A DNA stretch of 64,000 nucleotides from Thereva unica (GCA_949987705.1 OX465282.1:60633922-60697921), one strand, 5' to 3'. Positions 1 to 12,470 are shown, numbered from the stretch's first letter. The notes: generated from the sequence alone by a model not told the origin. Made by a program: numbers and translations.

Positions 1-102
1 GATTTGTTCTTTTTTCACTATAGCTTTTTCCTATGAAAGAGACTGTGTCCCCATAATCTTATTTTATTGAAAGGCGTTGCTACGCACGCGGGTTTTAGCT
101 AG
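1..102 (+). mobile_element. Helitron 3' terminus (element enters from outside the window)
   Basis: The stretch ends in a short hairpin (stem GCGT-T-GC paired with GCACGC, one bulged T) followed by GGGTTTTAG and a terminal CTAG, next to a host T. Hairpin plus CTRR end is the hallmark of Helitron 3' termini. Three other copies of this terminus lie at 30545-30574, 42263-42310 and 44548-44587; the hairpin loop differs (TAC here, AAG there) while the stem is kept. The 5' part lies outside the window, so no coding potential can be judged. Confidence 0.7.
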
Positions 103-150
103 TTATTTATATAAGAAAATCATAGGCCTAAATTTAATAGCAGTGAACAG

Positions 151-1050
151 TAGAGATGTGTAGCTCGCGAGCGAGTCATTCAAAGTGAGTGGCACAATGT
201 AGTGTGCGCACTGAGTCAGCTCACTTGAAAGGAAATGAACGACACACAGCACATCAGCACACAGCACAGTTTTCACAATTTTTCGCTCTTCCCTTTCTCT
301 CTATCTTTTATTTCAGCGTGCTGGTAATGCTCATTCCCTGAGCATGACACCATGAAGATTGTGAGCTAGGATATTTTATGTGCTCTGTGCTGTGCCTTGT
401 GTCGAGCATTTCAACTATGCGCTGTGCGTTTCGGGTTGATTATCGCCTTGTTGCGAATTGTGGAGAAAAGAGCTGTTTGCGAGAGAGTATGCTCTATCTT
501 CTGTGCACTGTGTTCATTCGGTTTTTTTGCATGCGCCTAGAGGTATGTAAATAGAGAGTGTTTTTTTTCTGATTCTAAGAAATCCATGAAATTATTTTAC
601 GTCAATATTGATAATTGATTTACTTTTACACAACTGGAATTTTTTTATTTTTGTAAGTACAATCTCTTCGAATTATCGAGAAGTTTTTAAAATGTAGGCC
701 CAATTGAAACAAAATAATAAGTGACCTTTTATGAATGGTTATTACTCATGTTTTTGTTATTTTTTAAATATGAATTGTGAGTTTTGTTTATAATAAATAA
801 TTATAATATATAGATTTAAAGCTCAGTTTCTTTAAAAATGTTATTTCTGAGAACGAATATTATATGCTAACACTGCTTCTGTAAAATTCCTTTTCTTTAT
901 GATTCTCATTATCCTCTCTGATTTTTAAACTAAGTTTGCGCTGTAAGTATTTTGTGTTAGCTCACTGTGATGGCTCAGTGTGTTGACTCATTCAAGTGAG
1001 TGAGCGCGAGTGTGCTGGCTCAGCAAAAGGTGTCATTTTGCCCATGTCTA
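151..1050. mobile_element. Non-autonomous hAT element, 900 bp
   Basis: The 8-bp direct repeat GTGAACAG lies immediately outside both ends (143-150 and 1051-1058), the length expected for hAT integration. The termini are imperfect inverted repeats, TAGAGATGTG on the left and CCCATGTCTA on the right. Subterminal DNA on both sides is rich in GAGT/CACT words, possibly transposase binding sites. There is no transposase ORF, so mobilisation in trans is inferred. Confidence 0.8.
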
Positions 1051-1058
1051 GTGAACAG

Positions 1059-3868
1059 AGTAAAGTTCTTTTCAATATAGGCGGTATTAATTTTTTTTAA
1101 GGCGCACAAAATTTTAGAGGCAAAAGCCGCCACTGACTATATGCCCAAGTTATATTTGTTTATTAGAAAATTTCGCGATATAAAACAAGGTGCTCTTAGC
1201 TTTGAATTCAAACATTTCAAAAATTCTATAAACGCACTACGATTAAATGTTTTATTTTTTTCGACTGTTTTTTTTTTCGAGCGGTTAAATAGCAAAATGT
1301 CCCACTAAAATAAAAATAAACACGCACCACATATTTTAGGTACAACAAACCGACGAGACAGACCTCGTTCCTCTTGCGCTTGCGCGTTCCGTTTGTCCCC
1401 ATAAAACAAATTCAACAATCTGGTGCAGATTCTTTTTTGGTTCAAATTTTCCCGTAGAATGCCGGCATGCACAGCTTTGTTCTTGGCCATTTAAATCATT
1501 TGGTCAAGTTTAGCCGTCGTGAAGCCGTATGTGCTCCTATTAAAAATGGATAAAACTTTTACGGCCATCATATCCCCCTTAAAAAGCAAAGCGGCCATGA
1601 TTCGCCCGCCATAAGCCCATTTTTTTATTTTTAATCGGGAAGGGAGTTCAATTCTCCGTGCACATAGCCTATACCGGAAGAAGATTATGTAACCTGATCG
1701 CTGGAGTTGTAGAAAATGACAATTAATGACAGGAATAAAGGCAGCAGGCGTCTACTAGTCTATCCCAATACTCACTGATGTGACCACAACAGGATTTATC
1801 ATATACAAGACGCTTTCATGCAGACCGAGGGGTGGGGGGTATGTCTTTTTTTTTCGAAATGTTAAAAATTTCGTATAAAAACTAAACCAGATGTATTAAA
1901 TTTAAGGCTAATGAAATAATAAAGAACATTTCGAAATATCTACTGCGGCCTCACTGTAATGATTCTAATTTAGAAGCACTGAAATAGAGCAACAAGAGAA
2001 ATTTATACATAAGTGATATTTCTTGGCTAGTAAAAGAAAAAATCATCAAACACCGGTAAAAATAAATAAAGTTTCTATATGCCTTAGTATAAATGGTAAT
2101 TGAAACTTCACTTAAAATATGAAAAGTAACGATTGAACAAACAAAACATCAGCAAAAGCCGTAAATTTCCGCTAAATCCAAGCTCAGTCTATCATTGTTA
2201 AATATCTCAAGAGATGTATGGCCAACATCCTGAAACATAAAATTTACCAGATAACTTGCGTGACAAAAGTGTATTAAATATCCATTTCATCAGGTGATCT
2301 AGATAGGGACCCGCAGAAGTAATGTGGTTGTGGTTAAATGCATCCGATAAGGGCCGTATGTGTACCTAGCAAGTTCCAATTTAATGCGTCCAACGTCAAG
2401 TAATATTAATCGCCTAGAATAGAACCCGTTTTCTAGGTTTTTACTGTCAATATGTGCACCCACAGATGCAGCTACTGAGATTTCACTATGCATAAGGATG
2501 ATTATGTGCAACATAAAACCCCTGATTAGTTTCTATGAATAGAAAACATTTCTTCCTATGTTCCATAAAAACATAAATTTGTTCGATTCTCTCTGTTTTG
2601 TGCTTTTTTATTCATTTGAGACACAAGAGTTATGTGGGGAATGCGCTGTTGGTCCCCGGCTATTCCCAAATGCACAATTCCTTAAGAATCTGTTCACACA
2701 TAAATTTGTCTGTTTTGAAGATTTCAGTAGAATGGGGCTCTCAATCAAGAATATATTCAGAAAGCTCCTCGATGCCTCTCACGGTTGTTAAATTTAAATG
2801 TTAATAACCGAAAAGTGATATTGAGAGGCGTGGGTAGTAAATCCGTCACACCTGTCAAATGGCGGGTCCGGGCGGGCAGTGCCGGACAATGGATTGTGGG
2901 TGAACAAATCTGGTAAAATGTGCCGCCAAAGGAAGTTTTCGGTTAGTTTTTTTTAATGCAGTTAATAAAAGCTCAGATTTTGCCTTATTCTTGTGAATCA
3001 TAAAATGCTAATGCGCTGCTAATTGGGGACCGCTGGAGTTGTTTCATTTATTTTTTGTTGCTGTTGTGGTTGTTGCTGATGGTGTTTTGTTGTTTGGTTG
3101 AATTCATAAAAATTATGACGGTCTATGGTTTGGACATCATCACGACGGTTTTTATTATTTGTCCCAAATTGTTAAATATCTTTGGCTTTTGTCATTTAAA
3201 TTATTTTTAAATGCGATTTGGTGATTTCTCCATACTATAAACATTTTTTTAGTCAATGTGGGTGCTTGCATATGAATTTCTGAAAATATCTTAAAGCTGT
3301 TGCTTTTTCTTCTCTCCTTTTTTACCATTAACTATTGAAACGACTTGATATTTATGGAAAAGGTTGTTTTTCTGCTTCTATACAAATTTTTGAGGGTATA
3401 TGATTTCATGCTCAAAATTTTTCAGATTTATTCGAAGAATTTTATCTATGTCTAGTATCTGAATATATCTTCATATGAAAATTTCTAATTTTAAAAGTAA
3501 AACCAATTAAATAGAATATTATATTGAGCTGTCTAATAATAGAAATAGTGTTTTGTGCATACTTGTTATTTTCGTTACAGTGGACTTTAATGGCATATTA
3601 ATTAGATAATATTTATTATAACTAAGTAGAAAAACACCGTAAAAACTCCTACCAAGGCGGTCTGACATGATCAGTCTAGTCCGTCCAAGTAGGGCTATAT
3701 ACAAAACACAAAACGAACTAAAATTTTTCGCATGAAACGCTCAAACTCTGTATAGAACTCGAGCTGCACAACATCTAGCTGATACCCTTTCAATGTGCAA
3801 AGCTGAAAGCACCGTCATTCAACAAATGCGATGGTCAGGGAGGGTTACTGACCACTGCCATATAGTAA
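1059..3868. other. AT-rich stretch without a recognisable gene
   Basis: About 2.8 kb of mostly AT-rich DNA. The open frames here are short (under about 80 codons) and resemble no protein family I know. Around 2820-2900 there is a small GC-richer patch without coding character. I see no tRNA, rRNA or clear terminal repeats. Confidence 0.6.
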
Positions 3869-4580
3869 TGGACATAAGGCTCTTTTATCACAATTGCAGT
3901 GGTATGAGAGGCAAACTAAATAACCTTTTTATTGACTCGACATCTTGTAATCACAGAAACGTGGTTAAATGAAACTTTTATAAACGAGGAGATCTTAAAC
4001 TGCACCTGGACGATATACAGACGCGATAGAGACTACAACTCTACCGGTCTCTCAAGAGGCGGAGGTGTTCTTATAGCGGTCAAGAGCCCCTTAAATAGTG
4101 AACTAATCGCAACTAAAAGTTCGAATTCCTTTGAGCATGTTTTCGTGCGTAAATCGGGTAGGAAACACACATATTTCGGCACTTTTCCAAACCCCTCTAA
4201 CTCTGACGAATCTAAATATGATGAATTACTTCATATATTAGATGATATTACGATTCTCTCCAAATGCGACGACATATTTATTTTAGGAGACTTTAATCGC
4301 TCTAACATATCCTTTATCCCCCCGACGAGGAAGACAATTGTTTACTTCCGAATAACTTCGCAAATGCTATCGATACAAAGTTTATCGACTCCTTTTATGG
4401 AAATGGTCTACACCAAATTATTAGAACTCCGAATTTGCGTGGTAATTGGTTAAACGTAATCTTTGCTAACTAACCTGAGGAGCTGAACAACCTATTCACC
4501 AACTCTATTCAACATTCTGCATGGATCCTCGAACATACTACCGTAATATCTAGTCATCGCATATCAAGGCAAGCGGTAGT
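3869..4580 (+). pseudogene. LINE endonuclease domain relic (Jockey/CR1 group)
   Basis: Translations in three frames together cover the apurinic-type endonuclease domain of a non-LTR retrotransposon ORF2. The start is in one frame from about 3869. The central block at 3932-4453 has the motif ITETWLN, then a GGGV segment, then GDFN (the family's GDFN(A/R/Y) catalytic motif). A further frame up to about 4580 ends with a degraded SSHRI where active copies have SDH. The frame changes and the lost aspartate mean it cannot be active. No reverse transcriptase follows, so it is an isolated 5' fragment. It may belong to the same family as the LINE at 16.4-19.5 kb, but the parts do not overlap and this cannot be tested here. 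Confidence 0.75.
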
Positions 4581-5224
4581 TTGCCGAGTTCGTAGGGGCA
4601 ACCAGCTAAAGCCTTATTTACGCCTAAACATGGAAAACAAGGTTTTTTTTTATAAAATAATGCGATTTATCACCTTTTTATAAGCAATATAAGTAATTTT
4701 TCATTTGTAACCGATAACCAAAATATAAATAATTTATTATTCCATGAGTTTTTTTCCTATGTTTCTTCGTTTTCTTTATTTTTACACTTTTTACATTTCG
4801 AAACGAACTTTTTTTTCTCCTTCAGTCTAAAAAGTGGGTACTCAAAATTATTCTATCAGATGGCGTTATAAGTTATTCCAATTGCTCAATAAATGAGATG
4901 GTGCTACTAGTTAGTCGAAAAGTGTTTACTCGCACTGTTGATACCAGATGGCATTAGAAGATTAACAAAATGTGTTCATATAAAAGTGGTTAGTCGCAAC
5001 TATGGTGTCAGATTGCGTTAGGTACTATAAAAAATATATGTAGTTCATAGTACAAATGTACAGTAAAATTTTCGATTACTACTTTTGCCGAGTTCGTAAA
5101 TGCAATTTATTTTTAAAAATTTGACATATTCGTTAAAATTTAGTGGAATCCAGCATTGTTGATGTCAGATAGCATTCTCTATCATTTCGATGATTAACAA
5201 AAACGTACATATTAAACTGCTACG
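4581..5224. other. AT-rich spacer with loose repeats
   Basis: No gene seen. The words CAGATGGCGTT, CAGATGGCATT, CAGATTGCGTT and CAGATAGCATT recur irregularly from about 4858 to 5175, suggesting a decayed tandem repeat just before the satellite array. Confidence 0.45.
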
Positions 5225-6008
5225 CGTATCAAGAGGGCGGATTACCATTTATTCACCACCCCCTCGACATGGGTATCAAATGAAAGGGTATCAGTAGTAG
5301 AATGCCATAAGCGATATAGTATACTCAATAATATGTTTAGATCCATGGCGGTCATATCAAGAGGGCGGATTACCTTTTTCCGCACAACCCCCTCGACATG
5401 GGTATGAAATGAAAGGGAATGATAAGTAGAATACAATAAGCAATATAGTATACTCAATAAATAGTTAGATCCACCGCGGCCATCTCAAGAGGACGCATTA
5501 ACATTTTCTTCACCACACCCTCAACATAGGTTTCAAATGAAAAGGTATGATAAGTAGAATACAATAAGCTATCCCGTAACATCCATGGCGACCGTCTCAA
5601 GAGGGCGGATTACCATTTCTTCACCACTCCCTCGACATGCGTATCAATTGAAAGGGCATCATTAGTAGAATGCCATATGCGATATAGTATACTCAATATA
5701 TGGTTAGATGCATGGCGGTCATCTATCTCAAGAGGGCGGATTACCATTTTCTTCACAACCGCCTCGACATGGGTATCAAATGAAAGGGTATCAGTAGTAG
5801 AATAAAATAAGCAATATAGTATATTCAATAAATAGATAGAACCACCGCGGCCATCTCAAGATGACGTATTAACATTTTCTTCACCACACCCTCGAAATAG
5901 GTATCAAATGAAAGGGTATGATAAGTAGAATACAATAAGCTATGCCGTAACATCCATTGCGGCCGCCTCACTCCCTCGACATGGGTATCAATTGAAAGGG
6001 CATCATTA
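5225..6008. repeat. Satellite array, ~128-bp monomer (segment 1)
   Basis: About six tandem monomers. Each contains CAAGAGGGCGGATTACC, then CTTCACCACCCCCTCGACAT, GGGTATCAAATGAAAGGG, and GCGATATAGTATACTCAAT. Spacing between successive copies of the first phrase is 127-128 bp. The array continues, in phase, at 9471-9979, 13764-14215 and 15771-16075, so these were once one array later split by insertions. Short ORFs on the minus strand across the monomers are by-products of the repeat. Confidence 0.9.
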
Positions 6009-7169
6009 TAGTCCAGTACAATTAGTCGAAAAAAGGGAATGAAATTTCATTTCATGATATACGAATTTTTTTTTTTGGAATTTGTTTGGGTACATCTGAC
6101 AATGTTAAAACCAAGTTTGTGGGGTCGCAGTGTGTTGGGAAAAGCCGCCATCTTGAAAATAAGGGTAGAGGTCGTTTATACTAAATAACCAGTTCCCATA
6201 CAATGATAGCTGAAAATGATCACTGGCAAGGTGTTGGAGAATAAAATTATCTACAAAATGAGCCCTCAACGAGGTCTGTAAGTTGATTTGGCTCAAAGTT
6301 ATGGCCGCTCAAAGTTCAACCTTGATCATGTGGTTGGGATTGAATGCATTTTCGAGGTTCTAAGAGTAAAGTTTTTAATGAGACTGCCTCAAATGCGGAA
6401 AATAACAAAATGTGAAATGTAAGGTAAAACTTTCTGACGAGACTGTCTGTCAAAGAAACTTAAATAAAGGTGAAGTGAAAGCTGTTTAGGAAAAGGTGCA
6501 ATCATTTTTAAGAGGAGCATTGCAAGAAAAGACAAAGAAAGTGGTAAATTACTGAAAAATGTCTCGACCTCCAACATTCATGTGAGGTGCTACATTCGAT
6601 ACTGGGCCGAAGATGAAGGTATTTTCCCACAAAAGAAGTACTCACAGTATTGTTTATATTAAAGATTATCGAAATTAAAAATATATGATAGATTGAAAGG
6701 GAGTGCTTTAGTTTTCGCGAAAAAGATGATTCTTAGCTACTATTTCCCATTACATATTATAATTTTCCAAAGTTGTTTAATAACCAAAAATATAGATAAT
6801 TCAGGGCGTTACATAAAATTCTAATTCATCCGACACGCGAAACTGGCTGGAAGCGAGTTATTCGTCGAGAATTGTCGTAACTTTCGCTGTTGACTTTTCA
6901 CCCGTTATGTCGTGGACATGAAACGACATAGAGTTTCGTTCAATAGTCCATTTGAAAGATACTTATATACCCGTATTTCTGCTGCTTACTACATTATCAT
7001 ATGAGCAACCGTTAAGGAGATATACAAAAAAATGGCGTTATCAATTACTTCAGGCACGTGCAGTACGAACTTTGGCGTTGGATTACTCGCAAACTATACA
7101 AACGAGAACGACGACTAAGGGCTTGTTCTAAAGGTAATTACTAGCACTTTAAGTTTGGTGATCGGCATT

Positions 7170-9091
7170 CATCATTTCATTGCGCTCCTTTAATCCCTCA
7201 TGGGACATAGGGCGGAAACAGTTGCCCTCCAGCGGACTCTGTTTTGCGCGACAGCTCTTAGCTCCGACCAGGATCTCCCAGTTGTTGCGGCTTCTGCTAG
7301 TAGGGTTCTCCTCCACGTTGTTCTTGGTCTTCCGACCCGACGGGATCCTTGCGGATTCCAGTCGAGGGCCTGTTTGGCTAGATTTTCGTTTTCGCGTCGC
7401 AAGGTGTGGCCAACCCAATTCCATTTCCTTCGTCTGATTTGGTCGTCTATCGTTTCTTGGCCGGCACGGCGCCATAGTTCTTCGTTTGAAATTCTATCCT
7501 GCCAGCGGATTTTTAGGATACGACGCAGGCATCTGTTGATGAAGACTTGTAGGCGCCCTGTGATGAATTGGGTGACTTTCCATGTTTCGCAACCGTACAA
7601 AAGTACTGCCTTAACGTTGGAGTTGAACAGCCGCAATTTGGTGTTAGTTGAGATCTCCGTTGATCTCCATATGCGGAACAAGCATGCGCCTCGCCTCGTG
7701 CTTTATTTATTCTGGAACTGACATCTTCTTCTGCACCGCCATTTTCGGTAATAATACTACCGAGGTAGCAGAATTTATTGACCAGTTCCACGTCACGGTT
7801 ATTCAGCGCAGTCCGTTCAATGGTGTTTGCATTTATCCGCATTTCTTTGGTTTTAGTCGGATTTAGCCTTAAGCCTGCTGGACTACTTTCTGTTGCCAAA
7901 TTGTTCATCATGTTTTTGAGGTCCTGGTGTCTGTGGGCCAGCAAACAGATATCATCTGCGTAGTCGAGATCCTTAAGGCGGTCTAACAAACCCCATTGTA
8001 TGCCGCCTGTTCTATTATCTAGAGCGCCGACAAGGATGTCATTTATTACTATAAGAAATAGTAAAGGCGAAAGTAGGCATCCTTGTCGTACTCCTGAGCT
8101 CACCTCGAAGCTGTCGGATAATTTTCCATTATGGAGAACTCTGCATTTGGAATTGTTATATAGGGCTTTTATCAATTCTATTATTTTATCAGGCAGTCCA
8201 CGTCGCCGTAGTGCCTTCCATATAAAGCTCCTATTGACCGAGTCGAACGCTTTCTCATAATCTACGAAAGCAAGGTAAAGGGGGGATCGGAATTCAGTAG
8301 ACTGCTCCACTATTATTCGTAAGGTGTTGATATGATCAATACATGCCCTTCCTGAATTCGGCCTGCTGCCTCCTAAGCGTTCGGTCTACTGCCTCACTTA
8401 TCCTAGATAGTAATATATGGGACAAAATTTTGCCCACTGTAGATAGTAAACAGATGCCTCTCCAGTTGTCGCATATTGTTAGGTCCCCCTTTTTTGGTAT
8501 TTTGACTATGATACCTTCCGTCCAATCCTCCGGAAAGGTACAGGTGTTCCATGCTATTTCCAGGATTGGCTGAAGCGCATCTGCTATGAGGCTTGAATCG
8601 GCTTTCAACAATTCTGGCGGGATGCCATCTTTTCCAGCTGCCTTACCATTGGCCATCGAATGAATTGCGGTTACTATTTCCGTCTTGGATGGAGCCCGGG
8701 TGGTGATTCTTATTGGCTGTGCATTGTTGCTGGTTTCCTGAGGTTCCTGCGTAAATGCACCATTCAGGGCGGCGAAGAAGTAATCTCTCCATCTTTGGAG
8801 CTGCTCCTCGTCGCTGCACAGCAGCCTTCCATCCGCACTCTTAACGGCATGCTTTTTAGTAGAGTGCTTTCCCGTGGGCTGTTTAGTAATTTGGTACAGC
8901 ACCTTACTGTTGCCTGTGTTTGCCGCGTTTTCCGCTTTTTCTGCGAGCTCATTTATCTGCTGCCTTTTATCACGCCGGACACTTCTCTTTACCTCCCGAT
9001 GTAATTGGGAGTATTCCCGTTCCAGTTGATAACGTCTTTCGGGGTCGTTTGTAGAGTTTACGTTATTTTTTAGGGCTCTCCTGCGTTCTGC
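7170..9091 (-). mobile_element. RTE-type LINE, copy 1, 5' truncated
   Basis: The insertion is bounded by a perfect 12-bp target duplication GTGATCGGCATT (7158-7169 and 9092-9103). On the minus strand it ends with an ATG-rich tail (GCGCAATGAAATGATG) instead of poly(A); short-repeat tails are typical of RTE-clade elements. It is 5' truncated and lacks the endonuclease. A second copy of the same family is at 50748-54383. It sits inside the long-TIR element, so it is the younger of the two. Confidence 0.85.
7190..9091 (-). pseudogene. RTE-type reverse transcriptase ORF, broken
   Basis: The reverse transcriptase is split over three frames. The N-terminal part (9091-8336) carries GKAAGKDGIPPELLK, the fingers region. 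The middle (8310-7513) carries AFVDYEKAFDSV, the SGVRQGCLLSP motif and the catalytic YADD box. The C-terminal part (7681-7190) has LLYGCETW and the WVGHTLRR / GRPRTTW signature seen after the RT in this clade (many such copies are mis-annotated as craniofacial development protein 2-like). The break after AEFRKGMY near 8336 is shared with copy 2. A second shift near 7690 is private to this copy. Non-functional. Confidence 0.85.
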
Positions 9092-9470
9092 GTGATCGGC
9101 ATTAACCCACACAAATTAATATGTTACGAGTTAATCGCAAAAAATTGCATTCAATCCCAACCACATGATCAAGGTTGAACTTTGAGCGGCCATAACTTTG
9201 AGCCAAATCAACTTACAGACCTCGTTGAGGGCTCATTTTGTAGATAATTTTATCCTCCAACACCTTGCCAGTGGTCATTAAGCTATCATTGTATGGGAAC
9301 TGGATATTTAGTATAAACGACCTCTACCTCTTTTTCAAGATGGCGGCTTTTCCCAACACACTGCGACCCCACAAACTTGGTTTTAACATTGTCAGATGTA
9401 CCCAAACAAATTCCAAAAAAAAAATCGTACATCATGAAATGCAATTTCATTTACTAATTGCACTGGACTA

Positions 9471-9979
9471 TTAGTAGATTGCCATATGCGATATAGTATA
9501 CTCAATATATGGTTAGATGCATGGCGGTCATCTATCTCAAGAAGGCGGATTACCATTTTCTTCACAAAAGCCTCGACATGGGTATGAAATGAAAGGGAAT
9601 GATAAGTAAAATACAATAAGCTATATAGTATACTCAATAAATAGCTAGATCCACTGCGGATATCTCAAGAGGACGCATTACCATTTTCTTCACCACCCCC
9701 TCGACATAGGTATCAAATGAAAGGGTATCAGTAGTAGAATACCATAAGCGATATAGTATAGGTACTCAATAATATGTTTAGATCCATGGCGGTCATATCA
9801 AGAGGGCGGATTACCTTTTCCCGCACAACCCCCTCGACATGGGTATGAAATGAAAGGGAATGATAAGTAGAATACAATAAGCAATATAGTATACTCAATA
9901 AATAGTTAGATCCACCGCGGCCATCTCAAGAGGATGCATTAACATTTTCTTCACCACACCCTCAACATAGGTTTCAAAT
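9471..9979. repeat. Satellite array, ~128-bp monomer (segment 2)
   Basis: Direct continuation of the array interrupted by the long-TIR element. About four monomers with the same AGGGCGGATTACC, CTCGACATGGGTAT and GATATAGTATACTCAA phrases. The array stops mid-monomer at 9979, where the Sola-like transposon was inserted into TTTC-AAAT-GAAAAGG. Confidence 0.88.
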
Positions 9980-10352
9980 CGACTCATGCAACGAAGACTA
10001 TAGTAACTCATTTTTTGTAGTTTTTAGAAAAACAAGTTTAAAATATCTGCATGATAACTGTTCATTATTATTTTTTTAATCAGAGAAGATATGGCATTTT
10101 TTTTTGTTCTGGGTCTTCCAGTCTTAGTTTGGCTTTAATAAAAAGTAGAAAAAAAATTTGTTTTTGTTTTTTTTTTTTAGTTTTTTTTAACGAGTTACTA
10201 TAGTATTCGTTGTACTATTCAAAGCAAAAATCTAATTTGTTTGTTTAACATACTATATTTTGAGCTGTTTTACAGAGATGACAAAGTCAAGGCATTGAAC
10301 TTTAATAAACAAATACTTTTGTGCTCCTAATTAACATAAAAATAAAACAAGA

Positions 10353-11699
10353 TTATTCTAAATCGGTCACATTTTCATTTTCATCATCACTTTTTGCAGT
10401 GCTTTGAGCGCTTCTATTACTTCTTTTAGTCTCCTTATCTTTTGCTTTTAAAGAATAATAGAAAGGATGGTAGACGGAAGGAATGGCTTTGCTCTTACAC
10501 AGCTCTAGCAAACCCGTTAACTTCTTAGTTTCTATCGGAAGGGGTTCTTTGTAAAGAATGGGAATATTTTGGGGAACATGATCTTTTCTAAGAGTTCTTT
10601 TTTTAAGCATATGGATTGCGGTTCCTCCGTGAAATTTTATTTGAATTCAGCAACGTCTGGTTGGTCAAAAATTCAATTTGCTTGACTTTGCTTATCATAA
10701 ATTTTTGCCCGCTGTTATCTTTCGCCCAGTTTTCAGTTAGAACAATATTGCTAAAACTGTAGAAATCATTTTGGGACATTTCCTTCACGTCATAGGGTTC
10801 TCCAGTTACCTTGGCCATTTTAATTAACATGATCCATTGTTCTGGAGTAAATATATCGGACTGACGTTTTTTGGCATTTTCTATAGTAGCATGCATGCTG
10901 TCGCCTTCATTTTGAGTGTGGCCCCTTTCTAGAAAACGATGCAAAATGTGTAGCTTAAAAGTTTTCGAAGCGTAAGCAAGCATACTGAAGACAAATCGAT
11001 TTCTGTTTTGACCTCCACAGTTGTCCGAATAAAAAACTATTTTTTTACCTCATTTCCAATTTGCTTTTTTATGAAATTTAGCAAGCAACTCGATATTTCA
11101 TTAGGTCCTCTTCTTGCTATGGACTCGTTCCAAACATAACAATGACCTTTTTTATTTCCCAGATCATAGATTGTGAAATTGTACGTGGCTAATTTGCTTT
11201 TGTAGTAAAAACTACTTATTTCACATGCAGGGGTGATGAGAACTTTTTGCAAATCAAAGCAAGCGATACAAATGGTTTTATCCTCTACGGCTTGTAGTTT
11301 GTCGTAAACTTTTAGATTCCGGACCACTTCCTTATTTTGAATATATTGTTGATATTCACTTTCCAACTCCTTCTTCTCGTTATCACTAGCCATGGCATAC
11401 GCCACACAGCGATCACATTGATCTTTCTTCGGTTTAAAAAAACCGATGTTGAATTCGGTGTTAAATATTTCTCGGTATTGTCGTATAGTTGCCACTTTTT
11501 GCCCGGTATGTTCTTCTTGCATATAAGTTAAATACATTCTATGCATTTTGCAAATACTAAGTCCTTCTTCCAAATACATTTTATTTGAATTTTTGCGTAT
11601 ATAGTGTGATGGTACCACTGGGAACATTTTTAAACTCTTTTCTTTACTTTCACTTCGGAGCATCAAATCTTGTAACGTTAATTTAATCGCCTTTTACTC
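10353..11699 (-). pseudogene. DDE-type transposase-like gene of the Sola-like element, frameshifted
   Basis: Three collinear minus-strand blocks form one protein: 11699-11037, then 11040-10603 in another frame, then about 10640-10353. Visible features are a CDRC pair, an acidic site in CFDLQKVL, a second in YSDNCGGQNRN (at the first frame change), and GHTQNEGDSMH supplying acid/His residues. The order is consistent with a DDD/E catalytic triad. The C-terminus is basic then acidic (SDDENENVTDLE). The first frame change falls in a run of seven A at 11041-11047, so one base was probably lost there. The second lies near 10640. The 5' end is also cut by a stop at about 11697. I know this protein type only as an insect and invertebrate uncharacterised family; assignment to Sola is inference. 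Confidence 0.6.
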
Positions 11700-11929
11700 A
11701 ATGCAAATGGATGAAACTTTGCAGGCATACATATTCCCGATGACAATACACGAATATGACATTTTGTTACATTTTTTGTTGTTGATTTTGTTGTTGAGTA
11801 ACAAAAAACGATTTTTAATAAAAAATGCATGTAGAGTCTTAAAATTCACTTCCATTCAATAAAAATTGGTAAAAATTAACAGACATCCGACGAAAACACA
11901 CGAAAACGATAGTTCCAAATTAAAAATGG

Positions 11930-12470
11930 CGGCCAAAAAAATATGACGGATTACATTTTTGTTTACAAGCCACTCGTTCGATATGGGTATCAAATGAAAA
12001 GTTATAACAAGTTGAATACAATTAGCGTCATCCTAAATTCAAAATGGCGGTAGAAAAATGGCTGCATAAAAGTGCGGCCAACACAAAACAGAGGATCAAT
12101 TTTTCTTTACAACGCGCTCGGCATGGGTATCAAATGGAAGGGAGTGACAATTAGAATACTGTTGTCTGTGTTCCGTCATTTCAATTCAAAATGGCGGCCA
12201 ACACAAAATGGCGGTTTACCCTTTTATTTACTTCGCTCTCGGTATGGATATCAAATGAAAGTGTATTAAAGTGAGTAAGAAAGTAAACTGTATGACGTCG
12301 TTTTAAATCAAATATGGCGTTCACTAAAAAATGGCGGAAGACATAACATAGCTACTAATAGCAAATAAAAATATGATTTAAAAAGATGCAAAAAAATATG
12401 TTTCCAGTTTTTAGTTTTTATTGCTCCAGCCAGTATACGCGAGCACACTACCTTTCAAAATGTAAAAAAA
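11930..12470. repeat. TE-internal tandem repeat related to the satellite
   Basis: About three degenerate units of 130-140 bp, each with AAAATGGCGGCCAACA-like words, a GATTAC word, and GGTATCAAATGAAA. The last phrase is also the core of the 128-bp satellite. A second copy of this block, in the same order and including the CTTTCAAAATG-type tail inverted, is at 29115-29535. It therefore looks like part of a transposon and not a piece of the surrounding array. Confidence 0.65.

Larger units (their letters stand above)
6009..9470. mobile_element. Long-TIR DNA transposon (about 330-bp TIRs, TTA target duplication)
   Basis: The left arm (6009-6350) and right arm (9145-9470) are inverted copies of each other over about 330 bp with scattered mismatches. 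Both termini read TAGTCCAGT(A/G)CAATTAGT inward. The trinucleotide TTA flanks both ends (6006-6008 and 9471-9473), and joining the flanks restores the satellite monomer exactly, as seen at 5655-5680. A 3-bp TTA duplication fits PIF/Harbinger-type integration, but I see no transposase, so the superfamily is inferred. The interior contains an RTE-type LINE (7170-9091) and about 0.8 kb of unassigned sequence at 6351-7157. Confidence 0.8.

Noticed and set aside
5242..5828. Repeated minus-strand ORFs with LSFDTHVE phrases
   Set aside because: They are translations of the 128-bp satellite monomer; the similarity between them only reflects the DNA repeat.
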